Positions 35,801 through 50,800 of a stretch of DNA of 64,000 bases are shown here, piece by piece; position 1 is the first letter of the stretch, and every line of letters begins with the position of its first letter. The DNA is from Epiperipatus broadwayi (taxonomy: Eukaryota > Onychophora > Udeonychophora > Euonychophora > Peripatidae). The notes below the pieces were generated by a model. That model made no database searches, was not told where the DNA came from, and saw only the letters and a program-made list of their open reading frames with translations. The position numbers and the translations under genes are program-made. The stretch covers positions 189,799 through 253,798 of the forward strand of contig JAQFVV010006712.1 in NCBI GenBank assembly GCA_028023455.1. Reading direction: 5' to 3'.

Positions 35801-38800
35801 TTCTAGCTTTTATCATAAGACTAGAAATATACGGTGTGAGCTAATCACTTATATCATCATCATCATTATCAATCCACTGCAGGATGAAGGTCTCTCCAAG
35901 TTTAATCCATCTTCTCCGATCTTTAGCTTCTCTTCTCCACATCACCCCTACACATTTTCTTATTTCATCCATCCATCTTACATGTGGTCTCCTTCTGGGT
36001 CTTTTACAATCTCTTGGAATCCAGTTTAAAATTTCAATTGTCCATCTATTATCATCTCTTCTAGCAATATGTCCAGCCCAACTCCACTTCAATCTTTTAA
36101 TTTTTTCAATGAGGTCAGTAACACCTGTTTGTTCTCTTACCCATACATTGTGTTTTCGATCTCTTCTTGTTACTCCCAACCTACATCTCTCCATACTTCT
36201 TTGAGTGGTCTGAAGTCTCTGTATTGATCTTCTATTAAGTGTCCAAGTCTCAGATCCATAAGTAAGAACTGGTAAAACACATTTGTTAAAAACCTTTCTT
36301 TTCAAACACATAGGCATATTTCCTTTTAATATCAAGTTATTTCTACCAAAAGCACTCCAACCAAGTTTAATTCTATGATTATGTTTCCATCTGTATTAAT
36401 AATCTGACCAAGGTATATATATATCTGTTATGATATTTAAGAATGTTTAGTAATATTATATTCACAGATGTCTACAACACGATGTAATTCTATATAACAT
36501 CTGAAATCTAATTAAAATCTTTGATAGTACTGGTGGTATGTTCAGCATGCCTCCACTTATCTGTAGCACTATTTTCCTGGTTTGAAGGGAGGGACAATAT
36601 ATAATAATCTATAGTTTAGTAGAAAAATCTGAAGTGGTCAGTATTGTACGGAGAATCTAATACAAATAAGCTGACAATGCTCCTGATTGATTCTTTGTTC
36701 TCCGACTTGCTTATAGTGGGAATCTGCAATTATCCTTATTCCATTATACTATTTATATATCTATCATTAGTTATTCATCTTTCTATATTTGAGTCTAGAC
36801 ATTTGACTACCATGTATAGTAATTAGTTTACTCAGGAAGAATGAAATAGTAAATAAAATATTATATTCCTATATTGACTTTTTACAACCTCATTATAAAA
36901 TTCAAACTATGACTTGTAACCTATAATTTTGAACCAATACTTATTTAACTATAAATAATAAAATTAACTATAAAAATAAATTTGTAGGATTCTTACTTTC
37001 AATTTAAAAACACTACTTTTAAATGAAAGATATTTAAATGACAAATGATTTATTGTTACCTTGAGCCTGGATTGACCTGTAGCCCCGGTTATTTTCATGT
37101 CTAATTTAGTCATGTCTTGAGTTGATAACACGGAACTGAAAATAAATAAATTCTACTAATTTTCATTCTTACAACAATAACCTCATGGCAAAATTTATTA
37201 CATAAAAATAATAATAATAAATAAGTATTGTGTGCAATTAAGATATTTTGGGCTGTATTTGATTAATACCTTTATTACACAAAAACACAAACATTTAAAC
37301 AATTATCTTTAAAATCAAAAGAACTTAATTAAAAGCTTCAGAATCGTAAATTATCAATAACAGAGATTCTTTATTTTTTCTCCTTCTTTCATTCTTCTCA
37401 AAGAAGATAATCTTAGCCTGCCCAATATAATTTTATGGTCTGTAATTCATCTATTTACTTTTTCTTCTGCTTTTATGAACTTTTACTCTTTCATTTAAAC
37501 TCAAACTACTTTGACCTATATATAAATTCTTACCAAAAAACAAGCAATAATACGTCATCCCAGGAATGGCATACCTATCAACTTTCTCTTATGTATTATT
37601 CAATAAATTATTTAAGAGCAATACTCTTCCTTCCATATTATTCAGCAAATTATTTAAGGCTTCATATTACAATTCTTTTTTAAACATTATAAGAAGACAA
37701 TTTCACGTTTGTAACCATGCTGGAATGATGGAAGTCGCAGAACTGGAATCAATCCAAGAATTTTGCACCCGGAGGCCGACACTTCTGCAGCACTAAATCT
37801 CTCCTTTTAAATTCTATTCCAATAAGATTTTAAGAAATAATTATAATATGTTTGAGAGTAAAAGAATAGTAAAGAGAAAGGTTATTATATTTTTTATTAT
37901 TATTTACTGGACATATTGCTAGAAGAGATAATAATAGATGGATAGTGGAAATCTTAAACTGGATTCCAAGAGATTGTAAAACACCTAGAAAGAGACCACA
38001 TGTGATATAGATGGATGAAATAAGGAAGTGTGCTGGGGTAATGTGGAAAAGAGACGAGATTGGAGAAGATGAATTGACCATGGAGAGACCATCCTGCAGT
38101 GGATTGATAATCATTGAAAATGATGATATAAAAGAAAATTAATAGAAATACCATTTCTGGAGTGGTTTATATTATACCTCATTTTTCTAAAAAAATTATA
38201 TGAGGGGGAATCCAAAAATAATCGGAATCATTCTCTGGTTTGCGTGCCTGTTGAAGTATATGCTTCTGCTGTTTCTCCATCAATCTGCCAAATGACATCA
38301 CCATGTAAAATCATGGTACCATGTAGCACATTTTTTTGTAAAGTGCATTTCATGTATTTGTCAATTGTTATAATGACTGAAAAGTTTGAACAATGTGAAA
38401 TTCTGTTTTTATTTACAGAAAATGCTTGAAATAGATTACAAGCAAGCTAATCTCATAAAAACACAAATTTATGAGTGGCTTAATTGAAATGTGAAATTCA
38501 CCACGTTCCTAAAAAATGCGGCAAGTGAAATCCAAAATGAAAATGATTCTTTTTTTTTTTTGACATAAATGGCAATTTTCTCTCAGATTTAGTTTTTAAT
38601 GATCAGGCGTTTTATCTGCAAGTTCTGAAACATTTACATGATGTGGTAAAACGTAAACCATTCATTTTGTGGCAAAGAAAAGAATGCATGCTTCACCTTG
38701 AGAAAGTGTCATCTCTCAAAGTCTTGAGTGTGAAACATTTTTTTAATTAAATTCAGCATGGCTCAGCTTACCTATCAGCCATATTTGCTCTATCTTGATT

Positions 38801-41800
38801 CGTGCGATTTTTTTTTAATCTTTTGAATGAAAAAATATCTCAATTTTTTTTTTGCGGACTTAGAAATGGTGAAAAAAATGCTGCAAGCGTTAAAAGGTAT
38901 CACTTTGCAAGTATTTCCGGACTACTTTGAAAGATAAAAACCATGTTTAGAATGATGTATTGCATCAAACGGATAGTAATTTGAAAGTGATTAAATTTCT
39001 AACACTTAAAAATAAATAAACAATTTTTTATTATAAACTTCCGGTTACTTTTGGGTACTCCCTTGTATAGTACAAAACAGATTAAACTTAAGAACAAAAG
39101 TTTATAAAAGTAGAGGAAAAAATAAATACCTTAGTTAATACAGGACATAAGATTGTGTTTAAGCAAGCTAAGGCTATCTTCTTTGAAAAGAGTAATTTTA
39201 AGAGAAAAATTTAAAGAATCTCTATTATTGAAAATGTATGATCCTCAAAACCATCAACTTGTTTAAAGTTTTTTTGATATTAAAGTTCATTGGAACCCGG
39301 GACAACTACTTGTAAGGCAGTTGTGCTAACCATTCGGCCACCAACGCTTGACAAATTAGTATATATGTTTTGTGTTTTTCCTTATTTTGCAGTCAAGAAG
39401 TTTGCCTTAGCAGTGAAAGCATTGGTGGAGATTTTTTTTACTGATTATTTAATCGTGAATTGGTGTGATTTTTTAAAAATATATATGCACAAACAGGTTA
39501 TAACATGCTAGTATTTTACAATAGCTCAGTTTTATAACAATTTCAAAAACTTAATTAATTTGTAATCATCTCTTTAGTAAGATTGTGAAAATCTACCTTA
39601 CCAATTTAATATAATGAATCTCTTCCGATATATGGAAGACAATCTTTACAAATACTCGGTACGTATAACTTCCAATAGTTTCCTAATCCAACAATACAGA
39701 TTATCATCAGCTAAACTGAATCACATCATATTATTTAATTAGGGTTTTGCAGCATTAAGAGTTGCTTTAAAAAACTGATAATATACCGCTTCTCCGTGGA
39801 TACGGAGATGATCATAATTTACGAGTGAATACCCAACAATCAAAATTTTACTGACGTTATTAGGCAGATCGTATTATGACTGACTTCATGACTGTGCATC
39901 TGAAACCAACCTAAATGACTTGTAACATAAATTTCAACAAAGGATAAACACAGAAATATAATTCACCCGTAACATTTTATCAAGTCAATGAATAATACAA
40001 CAGAAGTTAATCAACGTGGTTCAATGGTAATTAATGAATCAAGTGCAAAAGTCTATACCGAAGTTGTTCTTGACGGCATAAGCTTTGCTTCATGACAAAA
40101 GATTACACATGCGATTCGGAAAAAGGTTCTAATATAGTTAATTTATGGTTCCATCTCAATTTCAACACATTTTTAATAATCATTTCCTTACAGATGAAGC
40201 GTCAATCAATCCTGCAGGCATGTCCATCATTTTAACAACCATGATCCTGTAATACAATATAAAACTTGAGTTTGGGCATTACCGGATATCCAAATTTTCA
40301 GTTGCTGTAATGTTCCAATGCGTATGACTGTGATATGCGATTATCCCATTTCAGTCATCCCGAAATGTGAAGTATGGTGCATTTTAGTAGCAGTCAGTAC
40401 AGTAACCTATATTTACTATAAAGACGAAATCCTAAACCACTTTGTAATTTAATTTACTAAGTTGAACTTTTTAGCATTTTTGTGGTAATGATGGCATAAT
40501 AATCTCTTAGTGAATTCTGTATTTCCTTTTCTTGTTTCTTATCAGCTGTATTCCTTGCGCATAATTACATTCTCCATTGATTTTTGATATACTTTTGGAC
40601 TTTTCATGATACCATAACTATTATTATCATATAGGTTTACAATTCTCTCGGGTTCATTAGGCCCTCAAAATATGCAACATCTATAAATGTTTTACCATCC
40701 ATAAACATATTCCTTATGTAACGGCTATTATTTACATATTATAAATATCTTGTCACCTTATCCACTTGTACATACACTATCAACACCATCAGATTGAGTT
40801 GCTCAATTTTTTGACCAATCATTAAATTAGTTATACACATATTTCTCCACATCCACAAACAAGGTGGCAGTTTATTAAAGCATGACTCCGCCCCCCCTCC
40901 CTTAATAAAATAATGTGAATACTTCATTGTTTATGCAAATGTCTGATACTACAGTATCGATTTAAAATAAACAATTGGTGAACCAAAAATTACTTGCACC
41001 ATAGTGATAATATCCAAAGACTACTCAAAAGCTGGCTGTTATTCAGTCTTCCCAACAAGCATAATAAAACAACTCCAAGCATGTGCATCATTCTCATTTC
41101 ATGCACGATGTAGTCCATTTGGGTAACATTGTCTTGAAACAATCCATAAGCAAAGATAATGTTTATATGCATCAACTTTTCTAACAAGATTAATAAAAAT
41201 GGTTTTAACATAAAACCCTTACTATCAGTTGTTTTAATCTTATCATTATAAAAACATAACTGATTTTGCAAATTATGGTATCTTAGCTCTGCATTACTTC
41301 CACATAATTTTAACCATTATAAGTATTGAAATAATGAATAATTATGGTTTGCCTTCATTTTTTTCATTTCCATAAAAATTCTCAATCACATTCTTTTAAA
41401 CTTTAGCTTTCTTCTCAACTCCATATGCACTATTACTACTACTTTTACTAATCCCCTCCCCCCATTGACATTACAATCCTTAGTTACCTAAAGAATCTTC
41501 TCCAAGTTATGTCATAACCATCCTACGAGATTTGCTAAGCATTTAATCTCACTCCTTATCCTAAAATTCGATAAATCACTTTATGAATATCATCATGGCT
41601 TTTGTCAACTTTAATAATCTTTGTAAAACTTTTATTTTTTTTTAATACCCTTTTAATTCTATTTACATGTCATCCATGCATAAACAACTAATGAATACTG
41701 GTCAGTTTTGTAACAAAAAATCCTCAGATAACTACGGAATCTTTCTCACTACCTGAAATCATGGTTTTTCTTTATCTAATGGTACCAATTATATAATTTT

Positions 41801-44800
41801 TATAGTAATATCAGTAATTGTCATCTTTACCGAAAAAATACTTATATAATTATGATTTTAAATCTGAAAGTATTAAATCCGAAAGCAATTCATTTTATTA
41901 CACTACGATACTTACTTACCCTTTATTATCCTTGAAATAGTTATGGAGTTGGCAATATACCTAAAAATAAATTAGCTTAATATATTATTATAATCTCAAT
42001 GTCATTTGCAATAACATATAAATAATATGCTCATACCAAATTTACATCTTTTAATTTAATCTTTCCTTTTATAAGAGAACTGACAGAATTATATTCCTGC
42101 TCTGTGATGCCAACAAATTCTTTATGTGGATTTTCTTTTGAAGCCGAAGTATGAACTTCCTTAACTAAAAAAAAATAAATAATAATAATTCAATGCTTCA
42201 AATACCAAATTACATTCTATCATTGAAACTTTAACTATCTATAAAAAAAATTATATGTGTGTGTGTGTGTGAATAAACTTTTTTTAAAAAAATAGATATT
42301 TACAACTATGAAAGACAAACCTATATTAAGGATTTTATTTTCAAGACAGTAGAGTCACTAGCTGAGGCCATGGATGGCGGTCAAACACCGAGGTTGCTAA
42401 TAATCGTCTGACTGTAGACCCAGGCTGCCATTCGATGAGAATCTTTTATTTAGATACTTACAACTCCAAAACACTTTCAAGTGAAGGAAGATTACAAGAA
42501 TTGGAAAAAGAACTGTGTAATATTAAATGGGATACTGTAGGGCTTTGTAAACTTAGAAGAAAATGTGAAGAGAGAATTGACTTAAAAAGTGGAAATGCAC
42601 TATACTACAAAGACACAAACACTGTATACATAAATGGAGGATTCATTATAAATAAAAAATTGAAAGAATAACATTGTGAAGATATCAGACAGGGTGCCAT
42701 GATTAGTTAAATAATTTAAGAAAAGATACCAAATGCAAACAATTTAGGTTTATACTTCAACAAATTCTTATTTCGATGAAGTAATAGAGGATTTTTAAAT
42801 AGATATACAAAAGACTTTTGATCAGATCAAATATATTAAAAGTATCATGGGAGACTTTAATGCTGGTATTGGTAAATGATTGAAAGATGAAAGTTCCGTG
42901 GGTAAATTAGGTTATGGTGGCAAAAATGAGAGGATATGGATAATTCACCGAAAAAAAGAACCCTTATATTATGAATTCTTGAATTGACAAAAATGCTAAA
43001 GAGAAATAAAAAATATATATTTCTAGATTATAATATTCTTAATAAATTCAATACAGGAAGTGATCAACAATTAGTGAAATCCAAGATGTGTTAATGCAAA
43101 ACTAGAGATAAAAATTAGGAAGAAAAACAATATTCACGCAACTGGCAAATCGTTTTAAAATATTAATAGTTTTGAAGATACTTTAGATTTGAATGAAATC
43201 AACAAGAAGGTAAATGATACATTATTAAGAATTATAAAAAGGTTAGCTGGGGCAAAAGCAGTGAATGATCAGTAAACTTTCTACTGAAACAAGATAATGT
43301 ATGAAGAAAGGAAGGAATATGAAAATATATAAAAGTAATACATTAAAAAGAAAGTAATATCTAGTTTTGTAAAATAGTAATGACAATATTAGACAGTATA
43401 ATTGTAAGTTAGCAAAGATAATTATAGAAGTCTCAAAAGTGTAGAATATAAAACTAAGGAAGAAGAAGAGTCTAGAGGATTATATTAAAATATAAATGTA
43501 GAACATCTTTGGCATTGGTAAGAAACATATTTCTGCAATAAAAAGATGAAACCATTACTAAAAAAAAAAGATGCCACCATGAAATGTGTGAAAGAATAAA
43601 GAATTATGTAGCAATAAACAAAAAAAGGATCTTCTATAATTTCTACATCTAAATCGCCCACCATTTTAAATGAAAAAGTGAGTCATGCGTTGAAATCTAT
43701 GAAGAAGAGAAAAGCTTCAGGTAATGAAATTATAACCGATGTCTTAAAACAAGAAAATGAAGAAACAGAAAAATTGTTTGCAAACTTATGCGCCAAATGT
43801 CTGAATGATAAAAATGTAACAGACGATTAGAAAAATGTAATAGTAATATTGATATTTTAAAAAGCTGATAAAGAAGATAACAGAAATTACAGATTTGTCA
43901 GTCTTTTATCAGTCCTAAGCAAAATTTTTACCAACATAATTACAACTCGTCTATAATAAATTTTGTTTTTAACCAACAAAAAAAAATAAGCTGGATATAA
44001 GTGGTTTTAGCAACAGTGGATCACATCCAAATATTAAGAGACATTATAGAAAAAAACTCCAATAAATATAAGTTGTCATTATGCTTTGAATTTATAGATT
44101 ACGAAAAAGCATTTAGTTTTATAAATACTTCTAGCGTTTAAATTGGATCATCAAAATACAGACTCAGGATATTCTGAAAAATATTTATCAAAATGCAACA
44201 GCAACATTACAATTTATTATACCAGTTTTACAAGAAATATTTTGTGGATTAAAACGGGAAGCTAAGAGCATAAAAGAAAATAGAATTATTTAAGTCATTT
44301 ACATTTTGCAGATAATGTAGTTAGTTTCTGCAAACAATTCTTCATGGCTTCAGGAAAGATTGTAAGAGTTGTCAGATGAAAATAAAAAAACTAGGGCTAA
44401 AGATAAATGCTAAAAAACTCAAAATAATGTTTAATGGATTTTGTCAAAAGAAGAAAATAAAGATTGATAATTGTATTTATATATTGGACTATTTCCATCG
44501 TCTAATATGAGTATTGAATGTCTTTCCAAATACAACTGTTAGTAAATAGCACCCGGGTCAGTATATGCACAACGTTTTGAGAGTATTAGTCTCCCCTCTT
44601 CTTTAAGTGTTGCTGGCCTGACCAGTGGCAGTACTAGCATAGGAATCAAACCTGAACCCTTAGATTCTTGAATATTGAATTTTAAGGTAATGCTCTAATC
44701 AGCTGGACCAACTTTCCAAAGGCAACAGTCAGGAGAAATTTCATATACATATCTATGAGGTTCCTCCTGATTTCTCCACTTTTTCCTAAGAACAAAGTTG

Positions 44801-47800
44801 ATTATTGGTTTCCATACATTATATATAGTAACACTAGGTTGACTTATGGGATTGTTCACCATTGTCATGTGAGCAGATTCTTTAAATTTTCTTCTTCGTA
44901 CCTCCTGAAACGTGCATATACTCACCTGTGTGCTATTACTAACAGTTGAATGTATTTGGAATATTTAAATAAAGTTAAATTTTGCTAAAGACATTCAATA
45001 TTTATATTAGATGGTGGAAATAGACCAATATATAAAAACAACTAAAATACCATCGTCACAAAACTTCAGGAAATGATTGATAATAATGAATTAGAAGAAG
45101 TTAGCAACTACAAAAATCTTGATCAGAACATTAATGCAGATGGAAACATAGTTTATTGAAATTAAACATAGAAGTAAGCTTAAATGGAGTGCTTTTGGTA
45201 GGCAGACATAATATTAAAAGGAAGCAGTACAGACTTCAGACCACTCAATGAAATATGAAGAGTTGTAATGTTAGGAGGAATAAGAAGGGATCAAAAATGA
45301 AATGCATGGGTGAGAGAACAAATGGATATTGCTGACATCATTGAGAAACTGAAGTAGAGCTGGGTTGGACATATTGCTAAAAAGGATAGACAAACAGTTT
45401 GAAATCTTAAACTGGTTCCCAAGACCTTGTGAAAGATATAGAAAGAAACCATCTGTGAGAGAGATAAATAAAATAAGGGCATTTGCTGATGTGATGTGGA
45501 GAATAAAAGCTAAATTTTGGAAAAACTGGATTAAATCTGGAGACATTCATCCTACAGTGGATTGATAACGATTGAAAATGATGACGATACAAGTATATAC
45601 ACAAAAGAAGCCGATATATTTTCCTTTTTTTTTGAAAGAACTTTACCGTTATATATTCAATAATGTTCATTTAACCACTTTATTACTTGCGAGTTCTTAA
45701 GAAATTCTAGCAGAAGATATGCCAGAATTGGAATCATTCCAAAGATCTTACATTCTAATGTGACACTCTATCATGGCATTAAACCATGCAGGAAGATAAT
45801 TCCAATATTTTTCAGACTAATTTGATTTTCAAAATGACGTTTATTGGTAGCATTTAGAACAAATAATTATCAATTGAATCTGAAAACAGAAAAGCACAGG
45901 TTGTTATGTACTCAAAGAGAATGTCGATCGATTAGTACAAATTAATTTAAAAACAACGTAATCATTACAATTGGATCTAAACGGTTTATCTTTAGACTAA
46001 TCATAATTAAACTGAAAACTGGACGAGCGTAACATGTACACACACACACACATATATAAATAGCGGTCCAATTCATTTTTAAATGAGAAAACATTTATAC
46101 TCACCAGATTCTTTGGTAGGAGAAATATCAGATCCATTAGAAAGTAAAGTATTTTTAAGACCTGAGGCAATCATCAGTTGAGTTAATTCTTCTGCGATAT
46201 TTCCATCTAACTATAATAAGAAAAACGAAATGTCATTTCAATCGAAGAATGGATGTAATGATTACTGAATCACAATCAATGTAACACAACTGATTGAAAT
46301 TATTACTCAATCAACACAAAATATCAATACGCTTTGAAATATATTTAATAAAACAGAAATAGTTACTATTCTAAACTTTTACATTATGATGTACAACTGT
46401 CAAATTTATAACATTCAGAACTATGACACAATCCACTTTGGTTAAATACATTATTGACCAGCACTAATCATTTATTAAATCAGAGAATATCCCTACATAC
46501 ATACACACACACACACACACATTGAAATATGTTTAATAAATAAAAGTATTACTATTCTAAACTGTTACATTTTGATATACAAGTGTCAAATTTACAACAT
46601 CCAAAACTATGACACAATCCATGATAAACAAAACAAGTTATAAATTTCGTAACTTGCTTTTAGCTTGCATTTTATGATCACTAGATGGAGCTTTACCAAT
46701 AGCTCCTAGCAAGCTTTTGTTTACATAAACGCTGAGAGAGATAGAATTTAATATCTCTTTCGTTGTCTCCAACCTTTAGACCATGGTTTTCGAGCTAGTT
46801 GGCTCACCTCAGTAAAGGGTAGGAAAGACTAGAAACTAGATCCACTTTGGTTAAATACATGTATCATTATAAAATTAGTTCAATTTTAATTACATCAATA
46901 ATATTTTCTCCACTATTAATTATATATTTAGATGTATATGTGTGAGTATATCCACATATTATTTTTTAAAACCATCTTTAATTTTAACACAATGGCAAAC
47001 CCTCCTTAGTATTGCAACTCAGTGCATGCCATAGTAGTCAGTGGATGTTAGGTTTGTGCCTAAAATATGTATCTAATACCTACTCATTCGGTATCCCTAG
47101 ATTAGATTTTAGTTCATGGTAGTCATGTTATCTTTAATTTTATTAAAGCTTATTTAAATAAATCATTTTTATATAGCGCGATGTTTGTAAACTGTAATAT
47201 TTAAAACAGCATTACGCTGTTGCACATGCGCTTTGAAGATTTTAACTATAAATGAATAAATACTAACACTCAACCACATGATAAAGTCTTTGGAAAAGAT
47301 AGAATGGCCATCTATCTTTTCGAACCCAAACGCTTTTGTATGGGCGAATCTTAAGTGTTTGAAAGTGAAAGCGTGAATATATTAAATAATCACTTTAAAT
47401 TACTATTACATGCTTGAATGAAAGACGCTAATGAAATTTACTAGAATTTACAATACGTCATTCTTCTTATTTGATATTAAATGTATGTAAATAAATCATT
47501 TTTACATAGCGCGATGTTTGTAAACTGTACTATTTAAAACAGCATTACGCTGTTGCACATGCGCTTTGAAGATTTTAACTATAAATGAATGAATACTAAC
47601 ACTCAACCACATGATAAAGTCTTTGGAGAAGATAGAATGGCCATCTATCTTTTCGAACCCAAACGCTTTGTATGGGTGAATCTTAAGTGTTTGAAAGTGA
47701 AAGCGTGAATATATTAAATAATTATTTAATTATTAAATCTTCAAAGCGCATGTGCATCAGTGTGATGCTGTTTTAAATATTAAAGCTTATTTAGTTATGT

Positions 47801-50800
47801 TTTGTTGGGATCATTTGTTTAATTATGTTAATTATACATTTGTTATTTGCGAAAAATATCTATTAATTAAAGTGCGAAGAAAAAAGAATGCTGCAAATGG
47901 AAAAAAGCAGATGGGGATACACCTGAGTTTAAAAAATGTTTTGGGAATATATAATTATTTGTGTCTATTTTTAAAAGATCGTTGTAAAATTAAATACTCT
48001 GCTCTAACATATGAATGTGAAAATAGGAGTACAAAATTAAATCGTGTTTTGTTTCATTTTTCATGTACTTTTTGTTTTACCTGCTCTGTTGGAATTTATA
48101 ATACTATATCTCAAGGTAATGAAGTATTTTTTTTATTATACGAAAAGTAATTAAATAAATTTTATCATTAATTTTGAACTTTATTAGACATTATGCTTAA
48201 AATAATTGTATTTTATGACCTGTGTAGTTATTTAACTATTTTAAATTCCTTCTTCTTCAATTAAACATTTTTTGATATTAAACAGTTTTAATTAAATAGA
48301 AAACTAGTTTTAACCCTAATAAATTATTGGTTAAGAGATGAAATAATTAAACTCTCTTCTATTTCTTAATTAAAATCATTTACATATAATAAATGTCTAA
48401 GTAATTTTTCTGACTCTCTTTGGGGACAACATTTATCCTTACAAATAACTTATATTAATTAAGCAAAAATAATTTTAACAAATAAAATAGAAAGATATAT
48501 AATGGGTTTAACTCGGACCAGTCAATAGCATCTCAACTATCATTCTTTTTATCATTTTCCCATAGTATGTTGGAGTAAACTTTATTACTGAAATAAAGGA
48601 GAAGGGGCGACTTGAATTTGTGATCATTATTTCAACTTTCACAAAATAGTGTTAATAATTCCACAACTTAGCTGTGGTGATAGATTAAACACAATTAAGC
48701 AATTGATATCAAGATAAACTTTCAGTCTTTGAAATACTTTATTAGTAAAATTAATATTCACAGAGGCAAAACTCTCCATACAGTAGCACCATTCAGTGCA
48801 AACCAGAGTAATCAATGGATTTGTGCATAAAATTCCTACCTAGTGCCTACTCATCCAATATTCCCAGACTAGTTTCTGGCTTGTGGCTTTCATCAGTGAG
48901 GAGGCTTAGATCTGAGAGCAGTGCACTAGATCTTAGGATCTAATGCAACTCTCCAGCCACTTCCTATTACCTTATTAGCTAACTATAAAACTTTGAATCT
49001 AAAATGAAAACACAATGTTTTCAATTCAAGCTCATTAGCTTATGTAGTCATATAGATCTGAACTCAGTTCAGCATCCATACTTTTTGGTGTCTTCGGTTC
49101 TTTAATAATCAGTCATCATAATTCTATTGGACAGGATTGGTATTAAACCATTAAATATCACATGATTATCATTATGCTTACACAAGCTGTTTACATAGAG
49201 GCAAAACTCTCCATGCCGTAGCGCCACTCAGTGCACGCCAAAGTAATCAATTGATGCAGGAAGTTTTGTTCATAAAATCCCTATCTAGTGATTGTTTTCA
49301 TTTTGGATTCAAAGCTTTACATTAGCTTAATAAGGTAAAAGGTCGCTACTGGAGGGTTGCATTACATCCTAAGATCTAGGTGCAGTGCTCCCAGATCCAA
49401 GACTCCTCACTGATCAAAGCCACAACCTAGAAACTAGTCTGGAGATATTGCATAAGTAGGTACTAGATAGGGATTTTAAGCACAAACCTTTCTACATTCA
49501 TTGATGGCTTCCACACAGTGGTGCTATTCTATGGAGTTTTGCCTCTGTAGTACAATATGAAGAAGATTTGGATAAATAATTTATGTCAGTATACTTATAC
49601 ATAAAGTGGGATGATTGTGTCAGGAGAATTGTTGAGTGTTATAGTGGCAAGAAATGGGATAGAAGAATAGATGCATTAATAAAAAATAGGGAATTGGAGA
49701 GATGGAGAACTAGTATGGAGAGTAAAAAGAGTTTAAATATATATAGAAGTAAATAAAATATTGAGTGTGAGTTAATTTATGAGAATAGCAAGAAAAGTAG
49801 TTTATTGTTTAAGACTAGAACAGCATCTTTAGCAACAAGGGAATATACACATAAATGAAAAAATATGGGTGATTTAGTCTGCAAGTTATGCTAGAAAATA
49901 TTGGTCTTCTCATAACTGAATGTAAATGCTTACAACCAGAAAGGGTGCGAATAATGTTGTGGGAGAATAAATATAAAACAAATGATTGTACAGAAAATGA
50001 GTTCTTGGTTTTTATGCTGAGTTTGGAAAAGGATAAGGGGGATTTAGATATAAAGAGTATAGAGTGAACAAAGACAATGTTGTGGAAATGGGATGGATCA
50101 GAATAGAGAAGAATATGGGAAAAACATAGAATGGAAAGGTGGCTATCAGGCCTCTCCGAGCATAGTAGCCGAGAGATTCCTGACTTTGAGAAAGAGCCAC
50201 AAAGCATCGCATCATCATCAATACTTTTAAATATTATAAAATCAGTAAATTTTAATCATTTAATAATTTTATTATAATATAGGCCTATAATATGTTATCT
50301 AGCAACTACTGATTGATATAATAAAATGTAAAAATGTTTTAAAATAATATTAAATGACACTTTTAAATATATATATATATATGTTGTATATATAAAGTAA
50401 ACTGTTACATTTAAAATTAATTATGTAAAATTAATTACAATTAGAATGAAATAAATCAAACGATTTATAATATAAAATATCTTTATATAACAGCAATAAT
50501 ATATAACACATACAGAGGAATACCAAAAGCATGAAACCGGTCAGGGAATAGGGACATTCTGAAAAGCTTGTTAAGAGCTATTGGCACGCTCATTATATAA
50601 TAGTTACATCTATCTCTTTTATATAAAATTAACTATAAACTATTATAACAATACAATATGTACAAGGCAGAAAAAAAAACATATACAAATGAACACTATA
50701 ATTTTCCATTCATTTATCACTAGCCAATAATTAGTTTAATTAATTGATGTTTTATATATATTCATGCAATTATTTTTGTTGTAATTAATGTAATTAGTTT

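Noticed and set aside
35841-36335. Host gene of 164 codons
   Set aside because: The same protein tail occurs in at least four other places in the window; it is a LINE 3' end.
47160-47722. CRISPR-like array
   Set aside because: Only two long copies, animal DNA, no short spaced repeats.
47752-48150. 132-codon plus-strand ORF
   Set aside because: Starts inside a repeat, no motif, no coding-like composition; expected by chance in this length.
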